From NCBI GenBank assembly GCA_046349915.1, contig JAXMBL010000003.1, positions 1,674,001 through 1,738,000 on the forward strand: 64,000 nt of DNA. Reading direction: 5' to 3'. The stretch is from CAIXSC01 sp046349915. Its GTDB lineage: Bacteria; Planctomycetota; Planctomycetia; Pirellulales; Pirellulaceae. Positions 1 through 7,731 of this stretch are shown piece by piece (the first letter of the stretch is position 1; each line of letters opens with the position of its first letter). The notes beneath the pieces are model-generated. The model saw only the letters and a list, made by a program, of their open reading frames with translations, did not search any database and was not told the DNA's origin. The position numbers and the translations under genes were made by a program.

Positions 1-791
1 GCATAAATCACCACGCGGTCCTCGATGGTCGGATGCCGCTTCGAATCGCGAATCAGGTTGCCATTTGCGTCCGTGGGAAAACTCAACGCTCCTAAAGTCA
101 CTCCCTGATAGATCTTCACGTGATTGCCGATGACGCACGTCTGGCCGATCACGACGCCCGTGCCGTGGTCGATGAAGAAATGATGTCCAACCTGAGCTCC
201 AGGGTGAATGTCGATTCCCGTCTGTCGATGAGCATACTCCGTCATCATGCGGGGAATGAAAGGGACTCCCAGACGATACAGCTCATGCGCGAGGCGATAG
301 ATGGTGATGGCCTCCAAGCCCGGATAGCAGAAGATCACCTCATCGGGACTCTTGCACGCAGGATCGCCCTCGTACGCGGCCGCCACATCGGTCGCCAGCA
401 TGCGCCGTAGGTCGGGAATCGTCTCCAGGAACGTGATGGCCATTTCCTGGCCTTTCGCCTCGTAGTCGACCGGCTCGTCGCATCCCTGCGATTCCCCTTT
501 CACGCGACTCTCGTGATGGAGAGCTCGGGCAATTTGTCGAGTGAGCGTATCGTGCAGGCCATCGATCAAATCGCCCACGTGGTAAGTCACGTTACCGATG
601 TGCAGCCCCTCTCGACGTCGGTAACCCGGAAAGATGATCTCAGTCAAATCCTGGATCGCCCCGATCACCTCTTCGTACCGGGGGAGCGGGCAATGTCCCA
701 GGTGATTGATGGTTTTGATCTGCCGATAAGTTTCGACGATTCGGTTGGTGAGTTCGGGAAGCTGTTCCTTGCGGCGCACATCGGATGCCAT
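1..791 (-). CDS. cysE: Serine O-acetyltransferase, partial (cut by left edge)
   Basis: Transfers an acetyl group from acetyl-CoA to L-serine, the first step of cysteine synthesis in the cytoplasm. Translating the minus strand from the ATG at 791 gives 263 residues, open to the window edge. The amino-terminal part is a long helical region; from about residue 194 there are hexapeptide-repeat turns of the left-handed beta-helix fold (DIHPGAQVG, then FFIDHGTGVVIG with the conserved His, then YQGVTLGA). The extended helical domain resembles the EpsC/SrpH branch rather than the short enteric CysE. The next gene upstream on the same strand (EF-G-like) ends 338 bp away, so this is probably its own unit. 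The end of the helix and the carboxyl tail lie outside the window. Function is confident from motifs; branch assignment is inference. Confidence 0.9.
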   Translation of the reverse strand, partial: MASDVRRKEQLPELTNRIVETYRQIKTINHLGHCPLPRYEEVIGAIQDLTEIIFPGYRRREGLHIGNVTYHVGDLIDGLHDTLTRQIARALHHESRVKGESQGCDEPVDYEAKGQEMAITFLETIPDLRRMLATDVAAAYEGDPACKSPDEVIFCYPGLEAITIYRLAHELYRLGVPFIPRMMTEYAHRQTGIDIHPGAQVGHHFFIDHGTGVVIGQTCVIGNHVKIYQGVTLGALSFPTDANGNLIRDSKRHPTIEDRVVIY

Positions 792-1129
792 GGCGGTGAT
801 ACTCGATAAAGCCCGTGGGTCGAGTCGCGTTGGAGCGGCTTGACGAACGAACGGGACGAGGGAAAAGAAGCAGGGGAAGCAAAACCAGCAAGGTCCAAGG
901 CAAACGAACCTCGCGACAGACGAGACCGGCCTACGCCGGCCTCGTACACGCCCCCATCAGCTCGCCACCTGCATGCGGCAGATCCATACAGCCCCTCCGG
1001 TGTTAAACCAGGCAGGATACGCTTAGTTTGCCACTTGGCGCATCCTAGACAGCGCAGTCACAACCATCAAGCAGCCTCAACCGCTTGGAGGGATTCTTCG
1101 GATCGTAGGCGACTGGGAATTGAGTCGAA
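792..1129. other. Intergenic region, 338 bp, no gene seen
   Basis: No convincing reading frame on either strand. The only structure is an imperfect inverted repeat with 10-base arms at 921-930 and 935-944 around a 4-base loop. It lies downstream of the EF-G-like gene on the minus strand but has no T-run after it, so it is at best a weak terminator. The cysE promoter should lie here; I could not identify it with confidence. Confidence 0.5.
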
Positions 1130-3226
1130 CTATTCCTCCTCTTCCTCCTGCAGCTTCGCTTTGGATATCAGCTCTTGCTGGACGTTGGCGGGCATTACGT
1201 CGTAATGACTGAATTCCATCGTGAAACTCCCCTGCCCTCCCGTCATGCTCGACAGCGTCCTCGCATAGTTCGTCACCTCGCGCAACGGGGCCTCGGCCTG
1301 CACGATCTGAAACCCGCCTCCGGCCGCATCCGCCCCTTGCACTCTTCCATTACGACTCGACATGTCGCTGTACACATCCCCCATGTTGGCTTCGGGAACC
1401 GTGATCTGCAGCTTCACGACCGGCTCCAAGAGCGCGGGTCGAGCTTGTTGGAAGACATTGCGGAAGCACATGGAACCCGCCGTCTTGAACGCCGCTTCCG
1501 AGCTATCGACGTCGTGGTACTTGCCGAAGTGGACTTCGACGCAGACGTTTTGCACCTGATAGCCGGCAATCACTCCCCGGGCCATGCGTTCCTTGAAGCC
1601 CTTTTCAATGGCGGGCAGGAAATTCGTCGGAATCGAACCGCCGACCACGGAATTGACCCAGACGAAGTTGTTCTCCGCGTCGTAGTGGTATTCCTTCATC
1701 GAAGGGAACCGTTCCTTCGAGCAAAACTCGGCGGGGTCCGCGCCGCGCGGCAGCGGCAGCATGCGAATATGCACTTCGCCAAACTGCCCTCGACCGCCGG
1801 TCTGCTTCTTGTGTCGATAGCTTCCTTCCGCCAGCGTTTGGATCGTTTCGCGAAACGGAATCTTGGGTGGTTTGGTTTCGATGTCCAGCTTCTCGCGCCG
1901 ATGCAATCGCTCGCGAATAATCGCCAGATGCAGCTCGCTCATCCCCATCACTACCATTTCGTGCGTTTGCGGATCGCGATCCACCTTGAAGGTAGGATCT
2001 TCCTCCGCGACCTTGTGCATGGCGCCCGAGAGCTTCGTCTCATCGTTGCGACTCTTCGGCATCACTGCCAAGCCGACCATCGGGCGAGGGTACGCGACGT
2101 CCGCGAGCGAGTAGTCGCCCAGTAAGGTTCCGGTGTGTAAGTCCTCGGTCTTGGCGACGGCGACGATGTCTCCCGGGCCGGCGGCGTCCACCGGGTGGCT
2201 CTCCGCTCCTTGCAGTTCGAGCAGCGGTCCGATCTTCAAGGACTTGCGGGTCGATGAGACGTGTACGACATCGTCGCGACGCAAGGTTCCCGAATAGACG
2301 CGGATGAAACTCAGTTTCTGCACGAAGGGGTCGATTCGCGTGCGAAAAACACGAGCGATCAGCGGCCCCTCGGGATCGGGTTTGATGACGATCTCCTGCC
2401 CATCCTTGGAGGCCGCGTAATCCATGTCGATCGGCGCGGGGCCGTCTTCGGCGAGAAAACCTAGGAGCTCGTCGATCCCGATATCGCGTTTCGCCGAGCA
2501 GCAGAGGATAGGGACGATCGTGCGATGTGCGATCGCATGCTCGAACAGGTGAGCGATCTCGTCGTGACTCGGTAGAACGCCTTCCAGGTAATTCTCCAGA
2601 GCCTTGGCGTCCGTCTGCACGATCATTTCGACGACATCATCGTGCAGCGACGCCGGCGGGATCACGGCGTCGTGCGTATCGGTCGGCATCTCCATCACGT
2701 CCGCGACTCCACGCAGAGTCGAGCCGATGCCGAGGGGGACGTTGAGCAACACGCATTGGTTGCCCCAGAGTTCGCGAATGGATTCGACGAGTTGTGGGAA
2801 GTCGATGTTGTCAGCGTCCAACTTGTTGATGACGATGAGTTTGCCGAGCCCCAACCGTTCGGCCTCTTGCCAAACTCGTCGCGTGTTCACCGCGATGCCT
2901 GTCTGGGCATTGATGACGATCACCGCCAAATCGACGCCCGAAAGTGCGCCAATCGTTTGGCCGATAAAGTCCGGATAGCCCGGCGTATCCAGAATATTGA
3001 AGCGACGCCCCAGATGCGTGAGATGGGTTAGTTTGGCTTCGATCGTGTGTTTGTGCTGTTTTTCCTCGGGATCGAAGTCGCAGACGCTCGTGCCGGCCTC
3101 CACGTTGGGGTGGCCCGTGACGGCTTGGGTCCTGACCAAGAGATGATCGAGCAAGGTGGTCTTGCCCGCCGCGCCGTGACCTACGAAAGCCATGTTACGG
3201 ATGTGGTCAACGCTTACTTTCGCCAT
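1130..3226 (-). CDS. fusA: Elongation factor G-like GTPase
   Basis: A 698-residue translational GTPase of the EF-G family, which drives ribosomal translocation or a related step in the cytoplasm. The G domain shows the P-loop GHGAAGKTT (residues 16-24), G3 motif DTPGYPDF (80-87), G4 motif NKLD (134-137) and a G5-like CSAK. Domains II to V follow, and full length matches EF-G. The G2/switch I segment reads KQHKHTIEAKL where canonical EF-G has RGITI, which places it in the divergent EF-G-like (EF-G2) group found beside a canonical EF-G in many genomes. The tail is a run of acidic residues (EEEEE). It is not next to rpsL, rpsG or tuf, which also argues for a paralogue. hisA ends 96 bp upstream on the same strand. 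The family call is firm; the exact role of this paralogue is not. Confidence 0.92.
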   Translation of the reverse strand: MAKVSVDHIRNMAFVGHGAAGKTTLLDHLLVRTQAVTGHPNVEAGTSVCDFDPEEKQHKHTIEAKLTHLTHLGRRFNILDTPGYPDFIGQTIGALSGVDLAVIVINAQTGIAVNTRRVWQEAERLGLGKLIVINKLDADNIDFPQLVESIRELWGNQCVLLNVPLGIGSTLRGVADVMEMPTDTHDAVIPPASLHDDVVEMIVQTDAKALENYLEGVLPSHDEIAHLFEHAIAHRTIVPILCCSAKRDIGIDELLGFLAEDGPAPIDMDYAASKDGQEIVIKPDPEGPLIARVFRTRIDPFVQKLSFIRVYSGTLRRDDVVHVSSTRKSLKIGPLLELQGAESHPVDAAGPGDIVAVAKTEDLHTGTLLGDYSLADVAYPRPMVGLAVMPKSRNDETKLSGAMHKVAEEDPTFKVDRDPQTHEMVVMGMSELHLAIIRERLHRREKLDIETKPPKIPFRETIQTLAEGSYRHKKQTGGRGQFGEVHIRMLPLPRGADPAEFCSKERFPSMKEYHYDAENNFVWVNSVVGGSIPTNFLPAIEKGFKERMARGVIAGYQVQNVCVEVHFGKYHDVDSSEAAFKTAGSMCFRNVFQQARPALLEPVVKLQITVPEANMGDVYSDMSSRNGRVQGADAAGGGFQIVQAEAPLREVTNYARTLSSMTGGQGSFTMEFSHYDVMPANVQQELISKAKLQEEEEE

Positions 3227-3322
3227 GGGAATCTCCTTTGCAGTGATTGTTCAATAACACACACTTGCCTGGCAAAGAGTACTTCCCGTCGAGTCGCCGG
3301 AGCTCGGCCGGCTCGGCGAGAT

Positions 3323-4069
3323 TCATGCAGGGGCTGGCTGCGCGGCGCGCAAGGCCTCCTTCAGATCGAGTGTGCCTTCGTAAAGACTTCGGCCAATGAT
3401 GCAGCCAGCCACGCCAATCGTGCGCAGTCGCTCGACGTCCGCCACCGTCGTGACTCCACCCGAAGCAATGACCGGAATGGTCACCGTCCGCCTCATTTCC
3501 TCCACCGCCTGAAAATTCGGGCCTTCCAACATTCCGTCGCGCGCGATGTCGGTGTAGATGATGGCCGACACGGGTTCGTCGTCAAATTGCCGTGCGAGTC
3601 GAGTCGCGGGGATCGTGCTGACGTTCAGCCAGCCGTCGGTTGCGACGAGTCCGTTTTTGGCGTCGATTCCCAGGGCCAACTGATTGGGAAATTGATGGCA
3701 CATTTCGCGAAACCACTCCGGTTCGCTCAACGCTTTCGTGCCGACGATCAGGCGAGTCAGTCCTAGGTCGAGCAGTCGCCGGATGGTCGCTTCCCCACGC
3801 ACGCCGCCTCCCAATTGGCATGGCACCGAAACCGATCGCACGATCGCCTCGATCGCCGACAGATTGGTCAACTGGCCGTCGCGAGCGCCGTCGAGGTCCA
3901 CCAGATGGAGGCAACGGGCGCCCTGCTCGACCCACCGTTGAGCCATCTCGGCGGGATCGTCGCCGAATACGGTCTCTTGCCCGTAATCCCCTTGTCGCAA
4001 CCGGACACACTTCCCGCCCCGTAGATCGATCGCTGGCCAAACCTGGAGCGAATCGTGCCGCTGATTCAT
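3323..4069 (-). CDS. hisA: HisA, ProFAR isomerase
   Basis: 1-(5-phosphoribosyl)-5-[(5-phosphoribosylamino)methylideneamino]imidazole-4-carboxamide isomerase, the fourth step of histidine synthesis, a (beta/alpha)8 barrel. The amino end carries AIDLRGGKCVRLRQGDY with the first catalytic Asp at residue 15. The opposite catalytic Asp is in YTDIARDGMLEGPN near residue 174, and phosphate-binding glycines are seen in ASGGV and near the end in IIGRSLYEG. At 248 residues it is the usual length. It follows hisH on the same strand with a 19-bp gap, so the two are probably co-transcribed. hisF, usual partner of HisH, is not in the window. Confidence 0.96.
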   Translation of the reverse strand: MNQRHDSLQVWPAIDLRGGKCVRLRQGDYGQETVFGDDPAEMAQRWVEQGARCLHLVDLDGARDGQLTNLSAIEAIVRSVSVPCQLGGGVRGEATIRRLLDLGLTRLIVGTKALSEPEWFREMCHQFPNQLALGIDAKNGLVATDGWLNVSTIPATRLARQFDDEPVSAIIYTDIARDGMLEGPNFQAVEEMRRTVTIPVIASGGVTTVADVERLRTIGVAGCIIGRSLYEGTLDLKEALRAAQPAPA

Positions 4070-4088
4070 CGGTTCCTCGCGTCGTTAT

Positions 4089-4694
4089 TCAAAGTTCCGC
4101 AAAATTCTTCAGGAGCCTCAACCCATCCGCTTGGCTCTTCTCGGGATGAAACTGAGTGGCGAACAGACGATCCCGCCAGACCATCGCGCAGAATGGGTGT
4201 CCATAAGTCGTCTCGACCGCCACGACTCCAGGATCTTCGGGAACCACGTAGTACGAGTGGACGAAATAGAAGTGAGTGCCATCGGCCAGCCCTTCCAGCA
4301 CGGGGGCACGGCGGACGAAACGGCCTTCATTCCAACCCATGTGCGGGACTTTGAAGTCGCGTGACAAGTCAAAACGCACGACCTTGCCCCGCAAGATCCC
4401 TAAGCCCTCGTGTTCGCCGCCTTCGTAGCCCACGTCAAACAAAAGCTGCAGCCCCAGGCAGATCCCCAAGAAGGGCTTGCCGCTCGCCACAAGTTCACGG
4501 ATAGGGGCGACTAGTCCACGAGCGCGTAACTCGGCCATCGCGTCGCCAAACGCCCCGACCCCCGGCAGCACGATCTTGTCCGCCTGGGCCAAACGCACGG
4601 GATCACTGGTGATCTCGGCCGCATGTCCAACCTTCTCGAACCCCTTTTGGACGCTGCGGAGGTTCCCCATCTGATAGTCGATGATTGCGATCAT
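4089..4694 (-). CDS. hisH: HisH, imidazole glycerol phosphate synthase amidotransferase subunit
   Basis: Glutaminase subunit that supplies ammonia to HisF in the step that forms imidazole glycerol phosphate and AICAR. It is a class I glutamine amidotransferase of 201 residues: the nucleophile Cys79 lies in GICLGLQLLFD, and the His183/Glu185 pair in QFHPEKSQ. The amino end (IAIIDYQMGNLRSV) and oxyanion segment (LPGVGAFG) are typical of HisH. The start ATG at 4694 lies just after a 7-bp hairpin on the minus strand and has no clear Shine-Dalgarno sequence. First gene of the hisH-hisA pair. Confidence 0.96.
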   Translation of the reverse strand: MIAIIDYQMGNLRSVQKGFEKVGHAAEITSDPVRLAQADKIVLPGVGAFGDAMAELRARGLVAPIRELVASGKPFLGICLGLQLLFDVGYEGGEHEGLGILRGKVVRFDLSRDFKVPHMGWNEGRFVRRAPVLEGLADGTHFYFVHSYYVVPEDPGVVAVETTYGHPFCAMVWRDRLFATQFHPEKSQADGLRLLKNFAEL

Positions 4695-5028
4695 GGCGTC
4701 ATTGTAGCAGGGGCCGCCCTGCTTCGGGGATTACCCCACGCGCGAATCAGAGGGCCCAAAAAGCGTGCTGCGAGTAAAGAACCACGGACACATCTCCGAC
4801 CGCCTATTCGTTCGCTTCGCGCGATTCGTGGTGTCATCACTCTTGAATGAGCTTAGATTGAGTGCCTCGGCCATTTTCCAGAAACCTAGTTCAGACAGTC
4901 TGACCCGATGAATGAGGATCAGTGAAGATTTGTGTTCCCTTTTCTTGGGCGCGGGGCGGGGCGAGTTCTGGAAACACTCATCTTCGCTGATCGTCACCGA
5001 TGGAGTTCCTTTTCGAGCGAAGAAACGA
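4695..5028. other. Intergenic region, 334 bp, with hairpins
   Basis: No gene seen. Three structures stand out: a 7-bp hairpin at 4706-4723 immediately upstream of hisH, a short palindrome at 4891-4903, and a long inverted repeat with 13-base arms at 4917-4929 and 4980-4992 (12 of 13 match). The long one lies downstream of the OmpA-like gene on the minus strand and may act as its terminator, though it lacks a T-run. Confidence 0.5.
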
Positions 5029-5856
5029 CTAGCGTCCGTCGGCCGTCTCTGGATAGATCACCACCTCAATGCGGCGGTTCTTGGTTCGGCCTTCCAACGT
5101 CGTATTGGCCGAGCGGGGATGATTCGCTCCATGAGCGACGGTGAAAAGCTGTTGGGGTGGGAGTTTATTGCGTTGGGTGAGTTGATCGAGCACCGCGGCG
5201 GCTTGAGCCGCCGTTAGTTGATGGGCCGCCGACGCCATGCCCGCGCCATTGGACCCATCAGTATGCGCTTCGATGCCAATCCGCTGCCGCGGATAAGTCC
5301 GCAAAATGGCTGTCGCCACTTGATCCAGAGCCAAATAAGCGGTCGGTTGTAACTGCGTCCCACCACCAACGAATAGCTGATCTGCTGGCAACTCCATGCG
5401 TATCACATCGCCGTCTTGTCGTACGGCCACCCCAGGCACCTCCACGGGCAATAAGGCTTGCCGAATGCTGCTATTCGCCGTAATGACGGCCCCCCCGCGT
5501 CGCTGATAAGAGGCTGTAAGCGACTCCAGTTTCTGTTCGGCGTCTTGTCGAGCGACTTGGGTCTCGCGGAGTTGCTGGGCGGAATCCTGTAATTGACGCT
5601 GCAACAAGGTGACTTGGTCGCGCATGACCTGCACTTGTTGCGCGGACTGCGCCAACTGCGCATGCAAGTCCCGATTGTTGGCGTCCAATTGCCCAGACCG
5701 TCGGGTCAATTCGGCCAACTGCGCCTCATAGGGCTGCTGCTGCCCCGGCTGCTGCCAAGCAGAGGCTTGGCCGGCGGGTGCGAACGGATTGTTGTTGCAG
5801 CCTGCCGCCGCGACCATGGTCGCGATTATCAGCAGCCCACACACCAGCCCTCGCAT
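5029..5856 (-). CDS. OmpA-family peptidoglycan-associated lipoprotein
   Basis: Predicted lipoprotein of 275 residues with a carboxyl-terminal OmpA domain that should bind peptidoglycan. I chose the ATG at 5856 because a strong GGAGG-type ribosome site lies just upstream and because it puts a lipoprotein signal at the amino end (hydrophobic GLLIIATMVAAAGC, lipobox Cys then NNN). A Gln-rich coiled-coil region follows (about residues 40-120, many QL/QV heptads). The OmpA domain shows IEAHTDGSNG and the closing motif EGRTKNRRIEVVIYP. The gene stands alone on the minus strand. Its likely job is linking the envelope to the cell wall. It resembles Pal/YiaD-type proteins but has a longer coiled coil. 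Confidence 0.85.
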   Translation of the reverse strand: MRGLVCGLLIIATMVAAAGCNNNPFAPAGQASAWQQPGQQQPYEAQLAELTRRSGQLDANNRDLHAQLAQSAQQVQVMRDQVTLLQRQLQDSAQQLRETQVARQDAEQKLESLTASYQRRGGAVITANSSIRQALLPVEVPGVAVRQDGDVIRMELPADQLFVGGGTQLQPTAYLALDQVATAILRTYPRQRIGIEAHTDGSNGAGMASAAHQLTAAQAAAVLDQLTQRNKLPPQQLFTVAHGANHPRSANTTLEGRTKNRRIEVVIYPETADGR

Positions 5857-6185
5857 CTCCCCTCCTTCCCTGGATTTGGGACTCGCCCTCTCTCCCGTCG
5901 CCTGGAAACTCGCGCGGATCGTAACAACCCGCTTCCCCCCAAGCAAGAGCGATTTCAAGACGGTCAAACGAGCAACACGGAACGATCATGACATCGTGGA
6001 ACTGCCCGAATCTGGGAGACCACGAAAAAGACCGGGAAATAACGAAAAAGGGGAGCCTCCCCGTCTGGGATGCTCCCCCTCTTGGCAGCCGACTAACTCA
6101 ATGCGATCCAACCAGTCAACCTGCGGGACTCCGTCGTCCCGTCGAGTTTTCCTTGTGGCTCGCGAGATTAAGCGGTTCGCCCGAC
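5857..6185. other. Intergenic region, 329 bp, with a terminator
   Basis: Between the YHS-like gene and the OmpA-like gene, both on the minus strand. It holds the terminator described at 6045-6078 and presumably the promoter of the OmpA-like gene. No further gene is seen. Confidence 0.5.
6045..6078 (-). terminator. Intrinsic terminator after the YHS-like gene
   Basis: Perfect 7-bp arms (GGGGAGC at 6072-6078 read on the minus strand, GCTCCCC at 6050-6056) followed on the minus strand by five T residues (6045-6049). It lies about 108 bp downstream of the stop codon of the secreted YHS-like gene and well upstream of the OmpA-like start, so it separates the two units. Confidence 0.7.
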
Positions 6186-6629
6186 TTACTTGGCGACCTT
6201 GAAGCCACCCTTCTCGAACGCCGCATCACTAAAAACCAAGGCAGCCTGCTCGTCTCCCTTGGCGCTGGCGACCTTTCCTTTGCAATTGTCGCAGCAGAAG
6301 AAGACCTTCGCGCCGCCCACTTCCACGACCTTGTCTTCCTTGCAGGGACCGCCCGAGAGCGGGCACTTCGCCTGCTTCGCCTGGCCCGTCAACACCAATT
6401 GGTGATTCGCCTTCACCGAGAGGGCTGCCGGCGCATCGTCGAACTTCTTCTTGCAATTGCCGCAGCAGAAGAACACTTTGCCGCCCTTGTAGTCCGACGC
6501 ATTCGCCGCCTTCGCAGGCTGGCTGCCCGCCACCAGGCACTTCACGCCATCCAACTTCAGATCCGCGGCGAAAGCCGAGACCGCCAGGGCCACTGGCAAT
6601 ACCAACGCAACTACCACCGTCTTCATCAT
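6186..6629 (-). CDS. Secreted protein with two YHS/TRASH-like cysteine motifs
   Basis: Small exported protein of 147 residues with a signal peptide (MMKTVVVALVLPVALAVSAFA) cut before ADLKL. The start at 6629 (or 6626, adjacent ATG codons) is preferred because a GAGGG site lies about 9 bases upstream and because it exposes the signal peptide. The mature part contains two similar units, each with a leading Cys (KCLVAGSQPA; KCPLSGGPC), a Gly-Gly-Lys/Ala turn and a CC-x-x-C cluster (FFCCGNCKKKF; FFCCDNCKGKV). This is the pattern of YHS/TRASH metal-binding domains, which are linked to copper and other heavy metals. It looks like an internal duplication. A metal-trafficking or sensing role in the periplasm is inference; no efflux genes are adjacent. 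Confidence 0.75.
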   Translation of the reverse strand: MMKTVVVALVLPVALAVSAFAADLKLDGVKCLVAGSQPAKAANASDYKGGKVFFCCGNCKKKFDDAPAALSVKANHQLVLTGQAKQAKCPLSGGPCKEDKVVEVGGAKVFFCCDNCKGKVASAKGDEQAALVFSDAAFEKGGFKVAK

Positions 6630-6776
6630 GGATTCGTCCCTCACTCTAGACGACCAAGAACCGGAAAATCGACGCTCTCGGTCCAGTCGGGACCGATTCA
6701 CCGGCGCTTATACGTGACGAATTCCCTCAATGTCAAGGTACAACGTCTGAATCGCTGGGGGCCCTGGGGCCCAGCA

Positions 6777-7712
6777 CTAGCCTTGCAGGTGCCTCGCGAA
6801 GAAGGCCTTGGTGCGTTTCCACATCTCTTCGCTCAATACGTGCCCACCCCCCGCTTCGATGAAGTGTGAGAATTGCTTTTCGGCATGCTGCGATTCGTAG
6901 GCCCGCTGAATGATTGCGATGCCCCGGCGAGCTTCATCGATCGGACTACCGCCATCCAACTCGCCGAGATTCAAGTGCAAGGCACGGGGGGCGATCAGGG
7001 CCGCGATGTCGGGGGTGTCGCCGTATGCGTGCAGTCCGGGGATGAAGTTGGGGAAGCAATGCAGTAATTGTTCGCGATGAATCCCGGCATACGTAGGTAG
7101 ACAGCAATTGCCTACCAAGGCGATCAGACGCGGTTCCCAGGGGCCTACGAGCCACGTATGCGTAGAGCCCATGGAATGTCCATAGCAGCCCAGGCGATCG
7201 CCACGCACCTCCGCGCGGCTCGATAGATAATCTACGGCCCGACGCATATCGAGAATGTGCTTCCAAGCAAGGCACTTACCCGCTACCACGTACTTCAAGA
7301 AGAGAAAACGCTCCAGGTTTCCCCCCTTGTGTTTGTAGCCTTTTTCGCGCTCGCCGAACCCCAGAGCATCGGGGCACAGCACGACATACCCTTCGCGCGC
7401 CAAGGCCACGCCCGTGTGGTGCATCGGGTTGCCCGCCAACCCCGCCGGTTCACTCATCCCCATCGACCACTGCCCATTGTGCTGGTGCCAAACACAGATG
7501 CCAGGCGCGGGACGCGCTGCTGTCGCCGAGTCGGGAATCAGTAAATACGCCGCGATCCGCTCGCCCGGCTCCACTTCATAAGTCACTCGTTCGCGCCGAA
7601 TGCCGCCTTCTAGCTTCACGGAGTCTTCAAGATTGGCTTGAAGCGGGCCCGCAGGAGGCCATGGGCCGCCGAGGCCCGCCAGCAATCGGTCTCGAAAATC
7701 GGCAGCTGCCAT
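6777..7712 (-). CDS. Alpha/beta hydrolase, dienelactone hydrolase/acetyl xylan esterase-like
   Basis: Serine hydrolase of about 311 residues with the nucleophile elbow GCYGHSMGSTH (Ser near residue 180), an acidic residue in the LNLGELDGGSP segment and a late His in GGGHVLSEEMW. The oxyanion-side motif is in CVWHQHNGQ. I chose ATG 7712, since a GGAG lies 8 bases upstream; ATG 7718 is two codons longer and possible. There is no signal peptide. It begins about 20 bp after the DUF1501 gene and is probably the last gene of that run. Many planctomycete relatives are annotated as dienelactone hydrolase family or acetylxylan esterase. The substrate is unknown. Confidence 0.8.
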   Translation of the reverse strand: MAAADFRDRLLAGLGGPWPPAGPLQANLEDSVKLEGGIRRERVTYEVEPGERIAAYLLIPDSATAARPAPGICVWHQHNGQWSMGMSEPAGLAGNPMHHTGVALAREGYVVLCPDALGFGEREKGYKHKGGNLERFLFLKYVVAGKCLAWKHILDMRRAVDYLSSRAEVRGDRLGCYGHSMGSTHTWLVGPWEPRLIALVGNCCLPTYAGIHREQLLHCFPNFIPGLHAYGDTPDIAALIAPRALHLNLGELDGGSPIDEARRGIAIIQRAYESQHAEKQFSHFIEAGGGHVLSEEMWKRTKAFFARHLQG

Positions 7713-7731
7713 GGCCATTGCTCCAGAAAAA

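Noticed and set aside
1130..3226. Tetracycline-resistance ribosome protection protein
   Set aside because: Motifs and length fit the EF-G-like group; no context of resistance or transfer.
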